Positions 7,154-16,190 of a stretch of 64,000 bases of DNA are shown here, piece by piece. The translations under genes and the position numbers were made by a program. This stretch comes from Bacilli bacterium (lineage in GTDB: Bacteria > Bacillota_I > Bacilli_A > RF39 > UBA660): the NCBI GenBank assembly GCA_017460175.1, contig JAFUBO010000001.1, forward strand, positions 1 to 64,000. Reading direction: 5' to 3'. Below the pieces are notes generated by a model. It made no database searches. It had not been told where the DNA came from and was given only the letters and a program-made list of their open reading frames with translations. The first letter of the stretch is position 1. Every line of letters starts with the position of its first letter.

Positions 7154-10105
7154 ATGTATATTCCATTATTTAATAGAAGTAATTATACAATGTTATCAAG
7201 TTTATTAAAAATAGATGATATAGTTGATTTTGCTAAAAATAATAATATCTCTAGTATTTCTTTAACAGATTCTAATATGTATGGTACTATGGAATTTATT
7301 AAAAAATGTGAAAAACAAAATATAAAGCCAATTATTGGATTAGAAATAATATTAGATGAATTAAAAATACTATTATATGCAAAGGATTATCAAGGTTATA
7401 AAAGTTTAATAAAACTATCTACAATTCAGAATGAAAGAAAAGTAGATTTCGATGATATAAAAAAATATAATAAATCACTTATTTGTATTTTACCTTTTGA
7501 TTATAAAAAATATTTTGAACAATTAGGTAATATATATTTAGATTTATATCTAGGTTACTCTGATAAAAATCAGGAAAAAGAAGCTTTAATAATAACTAAA
7601 AACATCGTTTTTATAAGAGAGGCATTATATTTAAATAAAAATGATAATAAAATACTTCCATATTTATATTGTATTCGCGATGGAAAAACAAAAGAAAATA
7701 TAAAAGAATATTCAGTGGATAATTATGAATTAAATATTAAAGATATAGATGAATATAGTGGAAAAATAGGTCTTGATAATACAATAAAAATATCTAATGA
7801 ATGTAATTTAATATTTCCTGAAAGAGAAAATTTATTACCAATATATGATTGCCCAGATCCTAAGAAATATTTATTTGATTTATCAAGGGCAGGACTTACA
7901 AAAAGATTAAATGGGGAAATACCAGATAATTATAAAGAAAGATTAGCATATGAATTAAAAGTAATAAATGAAATGGGTTTTAGTAATTATTTTTTAGTAG
8001 TATATGATTTTATTAAATTTGCCAAAAAGAATAAAATATTAGTAGGACCAGGTAGAGGAAGTGCAGCTGGAAGTTTAGTTGCTTACTCACTAGGTATAAC
8101 TGATATAGATCCATTAAAATATGACTTATTATTTGAAAGATTTTTAAATCCAGAAAGAAAAACTATGCCTGATATTGATACAGATTTTCCAGATAACAAA
8201 AGAGATTTAGTAATAGATTATGTAAAACAAAAATATGGAGAGAAAAGAGTAAGTGGTATAGTTACTTTTGGTACACTTGCAGCTAAACAAGTAATTAGAG
8301 ATGTATCACGTGTACTTAATATTCCTACATATAAAGTAGATGGTTTAAGTAAATATATACCTACTATGTCTCATGAAACTCTAAAAGATGTATATAAAAA
8401 CAATCCTAGTTTTAAAGCAAAAATAGATAGTGATATCTTATTAACAGAGATGTTTAAAATAGCGACTAAATTAGAAGGTGCACCTAGACATATATCTCAA
8501 CATGCCGCAGGAATAGTTATGTCAAAAGTTGATTTAGATGAAGTAATTCCATTAACAAAATCAGATAATATGTATTTGACAAGTTATTCTATGGAATACT
8601 TAGAAGAATTAGGTCTTTTAAAAATGGATTTTCTTGTATTAAAAAATCTTACTTTAATAGATAATGTAATCAATGATATTAAAAAAATAAAAAATATTGA
8701 AATAGACTTTAATAAAATTCCATTAGATGATAAAGAAACTTTAAAATTATTTGAAAAAGCTGATACATGTGGAATATTTCAATTTGAATCATCTGGTATG
8801 AGAAATTTTTTAAAAAGATTAAAACCAAATACTTTTGAAGATATAGTAGCTGCAATAGCATTATTTAGACCAGGTGCAGCATTAAACATAGATTCATACA
8901 TCAAGAGAAAACATAAAGAAGAAAAAATAACATATTTAGATCCATCACTAGAAAAGATAACTAAAAACACTTATGGTTTATTAATATATCAAGAACAAAT
9001 AATGCAATTAGCTGCTTGTTATGCTGGATATACTTTAGGAGAAGCAGATATTTTAAGAAGAGCTATGTCTAAAAAGAAAAAAGAATTACTTCAAAATGAA
9101 GAAGAAAAATTTATAAAGAAGAGTATGGAAAATCATCATTCTATGGAGCAAGCAAGAAATCTATTTAATTTAGTTCTTAATTTTGCAGGATATGGTTTTA
9201 ATAAATCCCACTCAGTAGTATATAGTATTATTGCTTATAAAATGGCTTATTTAAAATGCCATTATAAAAATATTTTCTTTGCTAATTTACTTACTAATGT
9301 AATAGGAAGTACTACTAAAACGAATGAATACATAATAGAAGCAAAAGCAAGTAATATTGAATTAGAAAAACCAACTATTAATAATAGTAGTTCAAAATAT
9401 TTAGTTAATGATAATACAATTATTTATCCAATTTCTAATATAAAAGGAATAGGTGCAGTAACTTGTGAATCTATTAATAAAGCTAAAAAAGCTGGAGACT
9501 TTCAAGATATTTATGATTGTTTCAGTAGATTATACATTGAAGGTATTGGTAAAAAAACATTCGAAGATTTAATAATGGCCGATACATTCAAAGAATTTAA
9601 TTTTAATAGGGCCACTTTAATGTATAATTTAGATAGTTTATTTAATTATGCTGAACTAACTAAAGATATAGACCCAAGTTTAGTAATGAAACCAGTCATA
9701 GAAAAACAAAAAGAATATAAAGAAGATTATTTATTAGAAAAAGAAAAAGAATTATTTGGTTTTTTCTTATCAAATCATCCTACTACTATTTATAAAAAAG
9801 ATAACCCATATTGTATTAGTTTAAATGAAATAGAAAATAATTTTAATAAAACAGTAGATGTTTTAGTATTAATAGAGAAAATAAAAATAATTAATACTAA
9901 AAAAGGAGATAAAATGGCTTTTATCACAGGAAGTGATGAAACAGGATTGAAAGAGTTTACTTTATTCCCAAAACTATATAGTAATAATCAAGAATTAAGT
10001 AAAGGAGATATAGTAAAAATTAGAGGCCATGTAGAAAAAAGATTAGATGAATATCAAATAATTATAGAAAGAATAAAAAAATTAAAGGAAGACGAAAATG
10101 AATAA
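7154..10105 (+). CDS. dnaE: DNA polymerase III alpha subunit, DnaE type
   Basis: A 983-residue C-family replicative polymerase. The order is a PHP domain (about 1-200), a palm with the GPGRGSAAGS and PDIDTDFPD motifs, then the thumb and fingers (GIFQFESSGM, FNKSHSVVYS). A tandem helix-hairpin-helix part and an OB fold (residues about 890-975) close it. It is shorter than E. coli DnaE. The N-terminal PHP motif lacks the usual His residues (it reads PLFNRSNYTM), so no PHP metal site is expected. In Firmicutes DnaE works beside PolC, mainly in primer extension and repair. An AGGAGG site precedes the start. It overlaps lspA by 8 bases. Confidence 0.95.
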   Translation: MYIPLFNRSNYTMLSSLLKIDDIVDFAKNNNISSISLTDSNMYGTMEFIKKCEKQNIKPIIGLEIILDELKILLYAKDYQGYKSLIKLSTIQNERKVDFDDIKKYNKSLICILPFDYKKYFEQLGNIYLDLYLGYSDKNQEKEALIITKNIVFIREALYLNKNDNKILPYLYCIRDGKTKENIKEYSVDNYELNIKDIDEYSGKIGLDNTIKISNECNLIFPERENLLPIYDCPDPKKYLFDLSRAGLTKRLNGEIPDNYKERLAYELKVINEMGFSNYFLVVYDFIKFAKKNKILVGPGRGSAAGSLVAYSLGITDIDPLKYDLLFERFLNPERKTMPDIDTDFPDNKRDLVIDYVKQKYGEKRVSGIVTFGTLAAKQVIRDVSRVLNIPTYKVDGLSKYIPTMSHETLKDVYKNNPSFKAKIDSDILLTEMFKIATKLEGAPRHISQHAAGIVMSKVDLDEVIPLTKSDNMYLTSYSMEYLEELGLLKMDFLVLKNLTLIDNVINDIKKIKNIEIDFNKIPLDDKETLKLFEKADTCGIFQFESSGMRNFLKRLKPNTFEDIVAAIALFRPGAALNIDSYIKRKHKEEKITYLDPSLEKITKNTYGLLIYQEQIMQLAACYAGYTLGEADILRRAMSKKKKELLQNEEEKFIKKSMENHHSMEQARNLFNLVLNFAGYGFNKSHSVVYSIIAYKMAYLKCHYKNIFFANLLTNVIGSTTKTNEYIIEAKASNIELEKPTINNSSSKYLVNDNTIIYPISNIKGIGAVTCESINKAKKAGDFQDIYDCFSRLYIEGIGKKTFEDLIMADTFKEFNFNRATLMYNLDSLFNYAELTKDIDPSLVMKPVIEKQKEYKEDYLLEKEKELFGFFLSNHPTTIYKKDNPYCISLNEIENNFNKTVDVLVLIEKIKIINTKKGDKMAFITGSDETGLKEFTLFPKLYSNNQELSKGDIVKIRGHVEKRLDEYQIIIERIKKLKEDENE

Positions 10106-10607
10106 AAAAGAAGATATATATAAAATAACTTGTATTGTTTTATTAATTGATCAATTTATTAAATTTTTAGTTAATAAATTTATTGAAATAAATACAGAAA
10201 TAAAAGTAATACCTAATTTCTTTTCAATATTTTATGTAAGAAACAAAGGAGCTGCTTTTTCTATTTTAGAAGATAATACAATTCTAATAATAGTTATCAG
10301 TATAATATTTGTATTTATATTAGATCATTACATAAAGGCACAAGAAAAGTTTACTAAATTAAATTGCTTTTCTCTTGGTATTATACTAGGAGGAATATTT
10401 GGAAATTTATTAGATAGAATTATTTATCATAGTGTTATTGATTATCTAGCCTTTAATGTGTTAGAATATACTTTCCCAATATTCAATTTAGCTGATATAG
10501 GAATAACTATTGGGACATGTTTACTTATAATTGAATTTATTAAAGAAGAGGGGAAGAAAAAAAAGAATCATGAAGGAAATATTAAAAGAAATAATAAAAG
10601 AAGCTAG
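10098..10607 (+). CDS. lspA: Lipoprotein signal peptidase II
   Basis: A 169-residue aspartyl membrane protease that cleaves prolipoprotein signal peptides after lipidation. Four membrane helices are visible. Signature motifs are IDQFIK near the N-terminus, VRNKGAAFS, GNLLDRI followed by VIDY with one catalytic Asp, and FNLADIGI with the other. The start overlaps the end of dnaE, so the genes are co-translated. A likely client is the NagZ-like lipoprotein encoded at 48663. The extended Lys-rich tail after the last helix is unusual but plausible. Confidence 0.93.
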   Translation: MNKKEDIYKITCIVLLIDQFIKFLVNKFIEINTEIKVIPNFFSIFYVRNKGAAFSILEDNTILIIVISIIFVFILDHYIKAQEKFTKLNCFSLGIILGGIFGNLLDRIIYHSVIDYLAFNVLEYTFPIFNLADIGITIGTCLLIIEFIKEEGKKKKNHEGNIKRNNKRS

Positions 10608-11685
10608 TATCGGTAAAGTTATCATTGATAATGAAGAATGGCCAATTAGATTTAATTCCATTATTTATAAAGATGGAGAAGTAAAAGAAATATATAATGA
10701 AACAGATAGTTTTTCTACATTAATAATAAAAGATGAAGATAAGTTTTATAAATTACTAGAAGAATATATTTATATAGAATTAATTAATAATAGAAAAACA
10801 CCTGTTTTTTGTAGTGATATAAAAAGAAATAAGATTAAATGGTTAATATCATACTTATTTGTAAATGCACGAACACAAGATTTTTCTGATCCAATAAACT
10901 ATCTAAGAAAAAGTATTAACTTTTTAAAAGATACTACATTGGATTATTTTAATAATGGAATAGAAATAGAATTAGAAGCATCACTTTTAAACTCTAAATT
11001 AATAATAAAAAAAGAAAAAAATCCAACTACAATGGAAACACCATATAGAATAGAATTAACTCTAAAAAACACTTTTAATAATGAAGAAGTAGAATATAAA
11101 TTACCAGCTATATATTATGGAATTAGTGACAATACATGTTATATATATAGCCTATTAAATCCAAAAGAGAAAAAAGAAGTATCCGAAAATGAATTGAAAT
11201 ATCGTAAAAAGATTAATAGAATTCTATATAAATTAAATGAAGGAGTAGAAGATATAGAAGATTATTATGCTTATAAAAACGGTGATAGCGATTACTATCC
11301 AGAAGAAAATATAACAGATATTACTCACTCTTTCCTATTATCACTAGATATATTTACTAATATTTTAAGAATTAATAATATAAAAAATATAAAAGCAATT
11401 CCTTACTTACCAGTAAGATATGCATCAAGATTTATAAGTGCAGAAATGATAGATGATGAAGAAAAGAAAAACAAATTATTTGAAAGAAATAATAGTATTC
11501 AAATGAATACTACTAATAAATTTATAAGAACATTTAGAAGACTATCATATCATGATAAAAATATAACAATAAGATCATATCCTTATGAAGTTGATGAATT
11601 TTTAACTATGTCTATTAATAAGAAAAGTACTACTAATAATAAAATTTTAGATGAAGTAGAAAAAAATATAAAAAAACAGATTTAA
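10570..11685 (+). CDS. Hypothetical protein downstream of lspA
   Basis: A 371-residue soluble protein I do not recognise. It is rich in Asn, Ile, Lys and Glu, with mixed alpha/beta character and no membrane segment or known motif. The start at 10570 is the first ATG in frame and overlaps lspA by 38 bases; the nearest GAGGGG is about 16 bases upstream, further than usual. A TTG at 10531 is a less likely alternative. It is probably co-transcribed with dnaE and lspA. Confidence 0.6.
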   Translation: MKEILKEIIKEASIGKVIIDNEEWPIRFNSIIYKDGEVKEIYNETDSFSTLIIKDEDKFYKLLEEYIYIELINNRKTPVFCSDIKRNKIKWLISYLFVNARTQDFSDPINYLRKSINFLKDTTLDYFNNGIEIELEASLLNSKLIIKKEKNPTTMETPYRIELTLKNTFNNEEVEYKLPAIYYGISDNTCYIYSLLNPKEKKEVSENELKYRKKINRILYKLNEGVEDIEDYYAYKNGDSDYYPEENITDITHSFLLSLDIFTNILRINNIKNIKAIPYLPVRYASRFISAEMIDDEEKKNKLFERNNSIQMNTTNKFIRTFRRLSYHDKNITIRSYPYEVDEFLTMSINKKSTTNNKILDEVEKNIKKQI

Positions 11686-11735
11686 CTGTATACATGTAAA
11701 TCCAATGAAAATAAAAGAAAAAAATAAAAAAAGTA

Positions 11736-11744
11736 TGTTATAAT
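11736..11744 (+). promoter_or_regulatory. Extended -10 promoter (TGTTATAAT)
   Basis: A perfect match, 24 bases before the start of the Clp-like AAA gene. Confidence 0.65.
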
Positions 11745-11767
11745 AAAAATGATTAGGATGTGTTTAT

Positions 11768-12760
11768 ATGGATCTAAATGAGCAATTTGATAAAAAAGTA
11801 AAAGAAAATTTTGATATAAAATCTAAGCGTATCAGTATGCTTGATAACTATGGAGAAAATTTCTGTAATAATGATTATATAACTAACCCTGCAATAGGAA
11901 GAGATTTACAAATAAAAGAATTAATTTTAATTCTTTTAACACCAGAAAAATCAGCAGTATTAATCGGTAAACCTGGTGTTGGTAAAACAGCAATTGTAGA
12001 GGGACTTGCTTATCGAATAAAAAAAGGAGAAGTTCCAGATATATTAAAGAATTATCAAGTAATAAAATTAAATACTGCTGCACTTCTAGGTACAGATCCA
12101 GTAACAGGAGAATCAAAAGTACAAACTTTAATAGATGAATTAAAAGATAAAACAAAATTAATATTATTTATAGATGAAATTCATACTCTTATGGGTACAA
12201 AAGGTGAAGCATTAGATTTTGCTAATATGTTTAAACCGGCATTAGATAGAGGAGATATTAAGGTAATAGGTGCAACAACTACAGAGGAATATGAAAGATA
12301 TATTTTAAGAGATAAAGCTTTTGTTAGACGTTTCCAAAAGGTAGAAGTGTTAGAACCAACAAAAGAAGAAAATATTGAAATTTTAATGGGAACATTACCT
12401 AAAATGGAAAATAAAACAGGTGTAAAAATGAAATATACATCATTTATTCAAAGAAAAATAATGGAATTTATCACAGAAATTACAAGTGAATACAAACGAA
12501 TCTATGAAATAGGATCACGTTATCCAGATGTTTCCTTAACCATAGTTCAACAAGCATTTTCTAATGCTTTGTTTGATAATAGATTTGAAGTTAATATAAT
12601 TGATTTTAGAAAAGCAATAATAAGTAGTAAAAATATATATCCAGATGTTATTAAAAAGTCTATGCCTCAATTTGATTTAATATTTAAAGATCAAATACAA
12701 GAAGTAGAAAAAGAACAAAAAAAGTCATATGAAAGACTTTCTGATGATACTGTTATATAA
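11768..12760 (+). CDS. Single-domain Clp-type AAA+ ATPase
   Basis: A 330-residue AAA+ protein resembling only the D1 module of ClpA/ClpB/ClpC. It has an IGRDLQIKELI lead-in, Walker A GKPGVGKT (67-74), Walker B LILFIDEIHTLMG (about 127-139), a GATTTEEYERYI sensor/pore segment and RRFQKV with the arginine finger. There is no Clp N-domain, no second AAA domain and no ClpP-binding loop, so a normal Clp unfoldase role is unlikely. The C-terminus is a short helical tail. The next gene, 13 bases downstream, encodes a zinc-ribbon membrane protein that may be its partner or anchor (inference). Confidence 0.8.
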   Translation: MDLNEQFDKKVKENFDIKSKRISMLDNYGENFCNNDYITNPAIGRDLQIKELILILLTPEKSAVLIGKPGVGKTAIVEGLAYRIKKGEVPDILKNYQVIKLNTAALLGTDPVTGESKVQTLIDELKDKTKLILFIDEIHTLMGTKGEALDFANMFKPALDRGDIKVIGATTTEEYERYILRDKAFVRRFQKVEVLEPTKEENIEILMGTLPKMENKTGVKMKYTSFIQRKIMEFITEITSEYKRIYEIGSRYPDVSLTIVQQAFSNALFDNRFEVNIIDFRKAIISSKNIYPDVIKKSMPQFDLIFKDQIQEVEKEQKKSYERLSDDTVI

Positions 12761-12773
12761 GTAGGTGATATAA

Positions 12774-13961
12774 ATGAAATGTAAAAAATGTGGAAAAAGA
12801 TTAAGAAATAGCGAAAAATTTTGTACATATTGTGGATATTTTAATGATGCCCAAAATGAAGAAAATTGGAATAATGAAGAAATAAATGATAATTTATTAG
12901 AAGAAAATTGGTATGAAGATGACATTGATGTAAAAGATGAAGAAGAAATAGTTATACCTTCTAATAAAAAGAAAACAACTAAAAAAGAACAGTCTACTAA
13001 AAAAGAAACAAAATCAAAAAAAGAAAAACCTAAAAAAGAAAAAGAAGTAAAAATAGAAATAGAAGAAATTAATTCAAGTGATGAATATTATAGTGAAAAA
13101 GAAAAATATGTAGAATCATATATAGGAGAAGACTATAAACTAATCAAAAAAAGTATATTTAATATTTGGGCTTTTCTTCTTAATTGGATGTATTTCTTAT
13201 ATAGAAAATTATTTGTAACAGGTATTATAGGATTAATAATTACACTACTAGTAGCCATATTCTATACAAAATATTTCTTAATATATTTTGTGATTACAAT
13301 CATAGTTTTAGGATTCGCATTTAATCCTTATTACATATTTATTGTTAATAGAAGAGTTAATAAAATATTAAAAGAATATGAAGGAAGCGATCCATTTTCT
13401 CTTCAAAAAATATGTAATGAACTTGGTGGAGTAAATGTAGTTTTATCATTAATAATATATTTCATTTTCCTAATAGTAATATTATTTAGTATAGTTAGTA
13501 TAAGTATTAATAATAATCACAATGTAAAATTTTGGAAAGAAAATAGTGAGAATAAAGCTAACTGCATATCATTAGTAAAACTTGTATATAATCAAGAAAA
13601 ACAAAATTATGTTAAAGTAGATGAAGCATTATGTAAAGTCAATAAAGCTGTTAATACAGAATATGAAATATATTTAAAAACATTAAAAAACAATAAAACA
13701 ATATATGTATATTATGAGACAGATAAAGAATATATTGTATTTAAAAATAATACTGAAAAATTAAATGACTTAATAAAAAAACAAAAAAATAAAACTATTA
13801 CATCAGAAGAAGAAAAAATTCTAAGTGATATAAAAATGATTACTTTGAATTATGAATCAATTTCTAAAAAGTCATTAGAAGAAGATTCACTTATAAATAA
13901 AAAGAAAGATAAAGAAGAAAAAGTAAATTACATTTTTAGTTATCAAGAAATAATAAGATAA
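12774..13961 (+). CDS. Zinc-ribbon membrane protein with DUF2628-like region
   Basis: A 395-residue protein. Residues 1-25 form a zinc ribbon (CKKCGKRL...CTYCG). Residues 25-110 are an acidic and Lys-rich linker. From about 120 there is a W-A-F-L-L-N-W-M-Y-F-L-Y-R-K motif and two or three membrane helices resembling DUF2628. A further helix sits near 225-245, followed by an extracellular, Lys/Asn-rich domain of about 150 residues. GTAGGTGA precedes the start. It is likely co-transcribed with the AAA+ gene. Function unknown. Confidence 0.7.
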   Translation: MKCKKCGKRLRNSEKFCTYCGYFNDAQNEENWNNEEINDNLLEENWYEDDIDVKDEEEIVIPSNKKKTTKKEQSTKKETKSKKEKPKKEKEVKIEIEEINSSDEYYSEKEKYVESYIGEDYKLIKKSIFNIWAFLLNWMYFLYRKLFVTGIIGLIITLLVAIFYTKYFLIYFVITIIVLGFAFNPYYIFIVNRRVNKILKEYEGSDPFSLQKICNELGGVNVVLSLIIYFIFLIVILFSIVSISINNNHNVKFWKENSENKANCISLVKLVYNQEKQNYVKVDEALCKVNKAVNTEYEIYLKTLKNNKTIYVYYETDKEYIVFKNNTEKLNDLIKKQKNKTITSEEEKILSDIKMITLNYESISKKSLEEDSLINKKKDKEEKVNYIFSYQEIIR

Positions 13962-13988
13962 AGAGAATTTGCAGGTTCTCTTTTTTTT
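13960..13988 (+). terminator. Intrinsic terminator
   Basis: An AAAGAGAA/TTCTCTTT stem with an 8-base loop and a T-run. It separates the zinc-ribbon gene from the glmS leader. Confidence 0.75.
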
Positions 13989-14004
13989 GCTATAATAATA
14001 TAAA

Positions 14005-14163
14005 GGGTAATGTAGAAAGGTTGTAACATTATTCTAGCGCCAGAGGCTTAAATGCTTGACGAGGTTAGTAGCTATCGAAAATTCGGCGGGTGCTACTACG
14101 GATTGGTTATTCGTAAGGTATATGACAAAAAGTAAAATCACCATTACAACAAAACATATACTA
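14005..14163 (+). ncRNA. glmS ribozyme (GlcN6P-responsive)
   Basis: The leader of glmS carries the conserved glmS ribozyme core. It has AGCGCCAGA at 14036-14044, TTGACGAGG at 14057-14065, and ATCGAAAATTCGGCGG closing a P3 stem made by GTAGC and GCTAC. A downstream P4/pseudoknot region runs to about 14160. By homology, self-cleavage falls between A14036 and G14037. Glucosamine-6-phosphate acts as the cofactor, cleaving the mRNA and lowering glmS expression when the product is plentiful. A TATAAT at 13991-13996 places the transcript start near 14003. The fold was judged from conserved blocks, not computed. Confidence 0.93.
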
Positions 14164-14180
14164 TAACTGAGGAGGACATT

Positions 14181-15923
14181 ATGTGTGGAATAATAGGATA
14201 TATTGGGTCAAAAAGACCTGAAAAAATTTTAATAGAAGGACTAAAAAAACTAGAATATAGGGGATATGATTCTGCGGGTATCGCATTATATAATAAAGAA
14301 GTACAAATTATTAAAAGTATTGGAAAAATTTCAAATTTAGAAGAAAAAATTAACAATGAAAAATTAATAGATTCAAATATTGGGATAGCTCATACAAGAT
14401 GGGCGACTCACGGAGAACCGTCAGAAATAAATGCTCATCCACATAGAATTGGGCATATCACATTAGTACACAATGGTATTATTGAAAATGCCAAAGAATT
14501 AAAAGAAAAACTACAAAATAAAGGTGTTAAATTTAATACTAGTACAGATACAGAAGTCATTGCGGCTTTAATAAACTATTATTATAAAGATAATATGGAA
14601 AAGGCAATAGAAGAAGCAATTAGTGAACTTAAAGGAAGTTATGCTTTAGCTATTATCAATGATCAAGAAGATAAATTATATGCCGTAAGATGTGAATCGC
14701 CATTAATTTTAGGAATAGGAGATAATGAGTATTTTATAACTAGTGATATAGGCGCAATTCTAAACTATACTAATAAATATGTATTATTAGGGCAAAACGA
14801 AATAGTTACATTAACTAAGGATAGTTATAATATTGTAAAAGAAGATACAAAAGTATTCAGAAAAGTAGAAGTAAGTAATCTAAGTTTAGAAGATACCACA
14901 TTAAATGGTTATGATCATTATATGATGAAAGAAATAAATGAAGAACCAGTGTTAGTAGATAATTTGATAAAAAAATATATTAATAACTTAGATAGTTTAC
15001 CAGATTTAAATAAATATAAAAATATTCATATAGTAGGTTGTGGTTCAGCCTATTATGCAGGAATGATTGGTAAAAATCTATTTGAAGAAGATGGAATAAA
15101 AATAGAAATAGATGTAGCTAGTGAATATAGATATAGAAATATTATTTATGATAAAGATACATTAGTTATATTAATATCACAATCAGGAGAAACAGCTGAT
15201 ACTATAGCCGCTATGAGAAAAGCAAATGATAATAATATTGATACTTTAGCTATAGTAAATGTACAATCATCAACAATAGAAAGAGAATGTACATATAGTA
15301 TTCTAATAGAAGCAGGAAAAGAAATTGCTGTTGCCACTACAAAAGCATTCATTCTTCAAGTATTAGTATTAAGTTTATTATCATATAAAATAAATCCAGA
15401 TAATAAATATTTAGAAGACATAAAAAAATTACCACAACAATTAAAAGTATTATTAGATAAAACAGGATATTATAAAAAATTAGCAGATTCTATTTATAAA
15501 CATGAGGATGTGTTCTTTATAGGAAGAAAAGTAGATTATGCTATAAGTATGGAAGGTAGTTTAAAATTAAAAGAAGTATCATACATTCACAGTGATTCAT
15601 ATCAAGCTGGAGAATTAAAACATGGGACAATATCCCTTGTCAAAGAAGGAACAATAGTATTCGCAATAGTAACTGATGATGAAATTAGAGATAAAACAAT
15701 TTCTAATCTAGAAGAAGTAATATCACGTGGTGCTAAACCAATATATGTAGGTAATGCTGATGTTGATTATGAAAATAAAATAATAATTCCAAAAATACAT
15801 AAAAAACTTCAACCATTACTAGCTGTACCACCACTTCAAATGATTGCTTATTATGTAGCTTTAAAAAGAGGCTGTGATATAGATAAACCTAAAAACTTAG
15901 CAAAAAGTGTTACAGTTGAATAA
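14181..15923 (+). CDS. glmS: Glutamine--fructose-6-phosphate aminotransferase
   Basis: A 580-residue enzyme making glucosamine-6-phosphate from fructose-6-phosphate and glutamine, the first step to UDP-GlcNAc and peptidoglycan. The N-terminal Cys2 nucleophile (MCGIIGYIG) and a class II glutamine amidotransferase domain span about 1-220. Two SIS isomerase domains follow, and the conserved LAKSVTVE C-terminus is present. GAGGAG precedes the start. Expression is expected to be controlled by the ribozyme in its leader. No terminator is obvious after it, only the hairpin discussed for the next gene. Confidence 0.97.
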   Translation: MCGIIGYIGSKRPEKILIEGLKKLEYRGYDSAGIALYNKEVQIIKSIGKISNLEEKINNEKLIDSNIGIAHTRWATHGEPSEINAHPHRIGHITLVHNGIIENAKELKEKLQNKGVKFNTSTDTEVIAALINYYYKDNMEKAIEEAISELKGSYALAIINDQEDKLYAVRCESPLILGIGDNEYFITSDIGAILNYTNKYVLLGQNEIVTLTKDSYNIVKEDTKVFRKVEVSNLSLEDTTLNGYDHYMMKEINEEPVLVDNLIKKYINNLDSLPDLNKYKNIHIVGCGSAYYAGMIGKNLFEEDGIKIEIDVASEYRYRNIIYDKDTLVILISQSGETADTIAAMRKANDNNIDTLAIVNVQSSTIERECTYSILIEAGKEIAVATTKAFILQVLVLSLLSYKINPDNKYLEDIKKLPQQLKVLLDKTGYYKKLADSIYKHEDVFFIGRKVDYAISMEGSLKLKEVSYIHSDSYQAGELKHGTISLVKEGTIVFAIVTDDEIRDKTISNLEEVISRGAKPIYVGNADVDYENKIIIPKIHKKLQPLLAVPPLQMIAYYVALKRGCDIDKPKNLAKSVTVE

Positions 15924-15929
15924 GCAAAA

Positions 15930-15971
15930 ATAAACATTCTTCATAGAATATATAGAAAGGAGAATGTTTAT
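15930..15971 (+). promoter_or_regulatory. Hairpin enclosing the RBS and start of the YjcZ-like gene
   Basis: An 11-base perfect inverted repeat: ATAAACATTCT at 15930-15940 and AGAATGTTTAT at 15961-15971. The loop holds AAAGG (15956-15960), and the right arm ends within the start codon at 15970. No T-run follows, so it is not a normal terminator. It may mask translation or protect the glmS mRNA end. Confidence 0.5.
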
Positions 15972-16107
15972 GTATTATGGATATCCATGCCAAGCTAACC
16001 AATCTAATGATTTTAGTGGATGGTGGGCAATATTTATAGTAATAATTATTATTTTCTTCCTATTCTGGGGATTTGGAAATAATAATTCTAATAATAATTG
16101 CCGTTAA
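15970..16107 (+). CDS. YjcZ-like sporulation-type small membrane protein
   Basis: A 45-residue peptide. A short Tyr/Gly/Asn-rich N-terminus is followed by a strongly hydrophobic helix (residues 18-36, W-W-A-I-F-I-V and an Ile/Phe run ending G-F-G) and an Asn-rich tail. This layout is that of the YjcZ/spore-associated small protein families of Firmicutes. An in-frame ATG at 15964 is an alternative start; 15970 has the better spacing to AAAGGAG. With the CotJ genes 2 kb away it supports spore formation. The family call rests on layout only. Confidence 0.6.
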   Translation: MYYGYPCQANQSNDFSGWWAIFIVIIIIFFLFWGFGNNNSNNNCR

Positions 16108-16108
16108 T

Positions 16109-16132
16109 AAAAGACATATATATGTCTTTTTT
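16109..16132 (+). terminator. Intrinsic terminator
   Basis: A palindromic AAAAGACATA/TATGTCTTTT stem and a T-run just after the small peptide gene. Confidence 0.75.
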
Positions 16133-16134
16133 AT

Positions 16135-16163
16135 TTGACTTGATCAGATTTTTTTGATAAAAT
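16135..16163 (+). promoter_or_regulatory. Sigma-A-like promoter
   Basis: TTGACT (16135-16140), a 17-base spacer and TAAAAT (16158-16163) before the lysozyme-like gene at 16191. Confidence 0.65.
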
Positions 16164-16190
16164 ACTAACGTTTGCGAAAGGAAGAATAAC

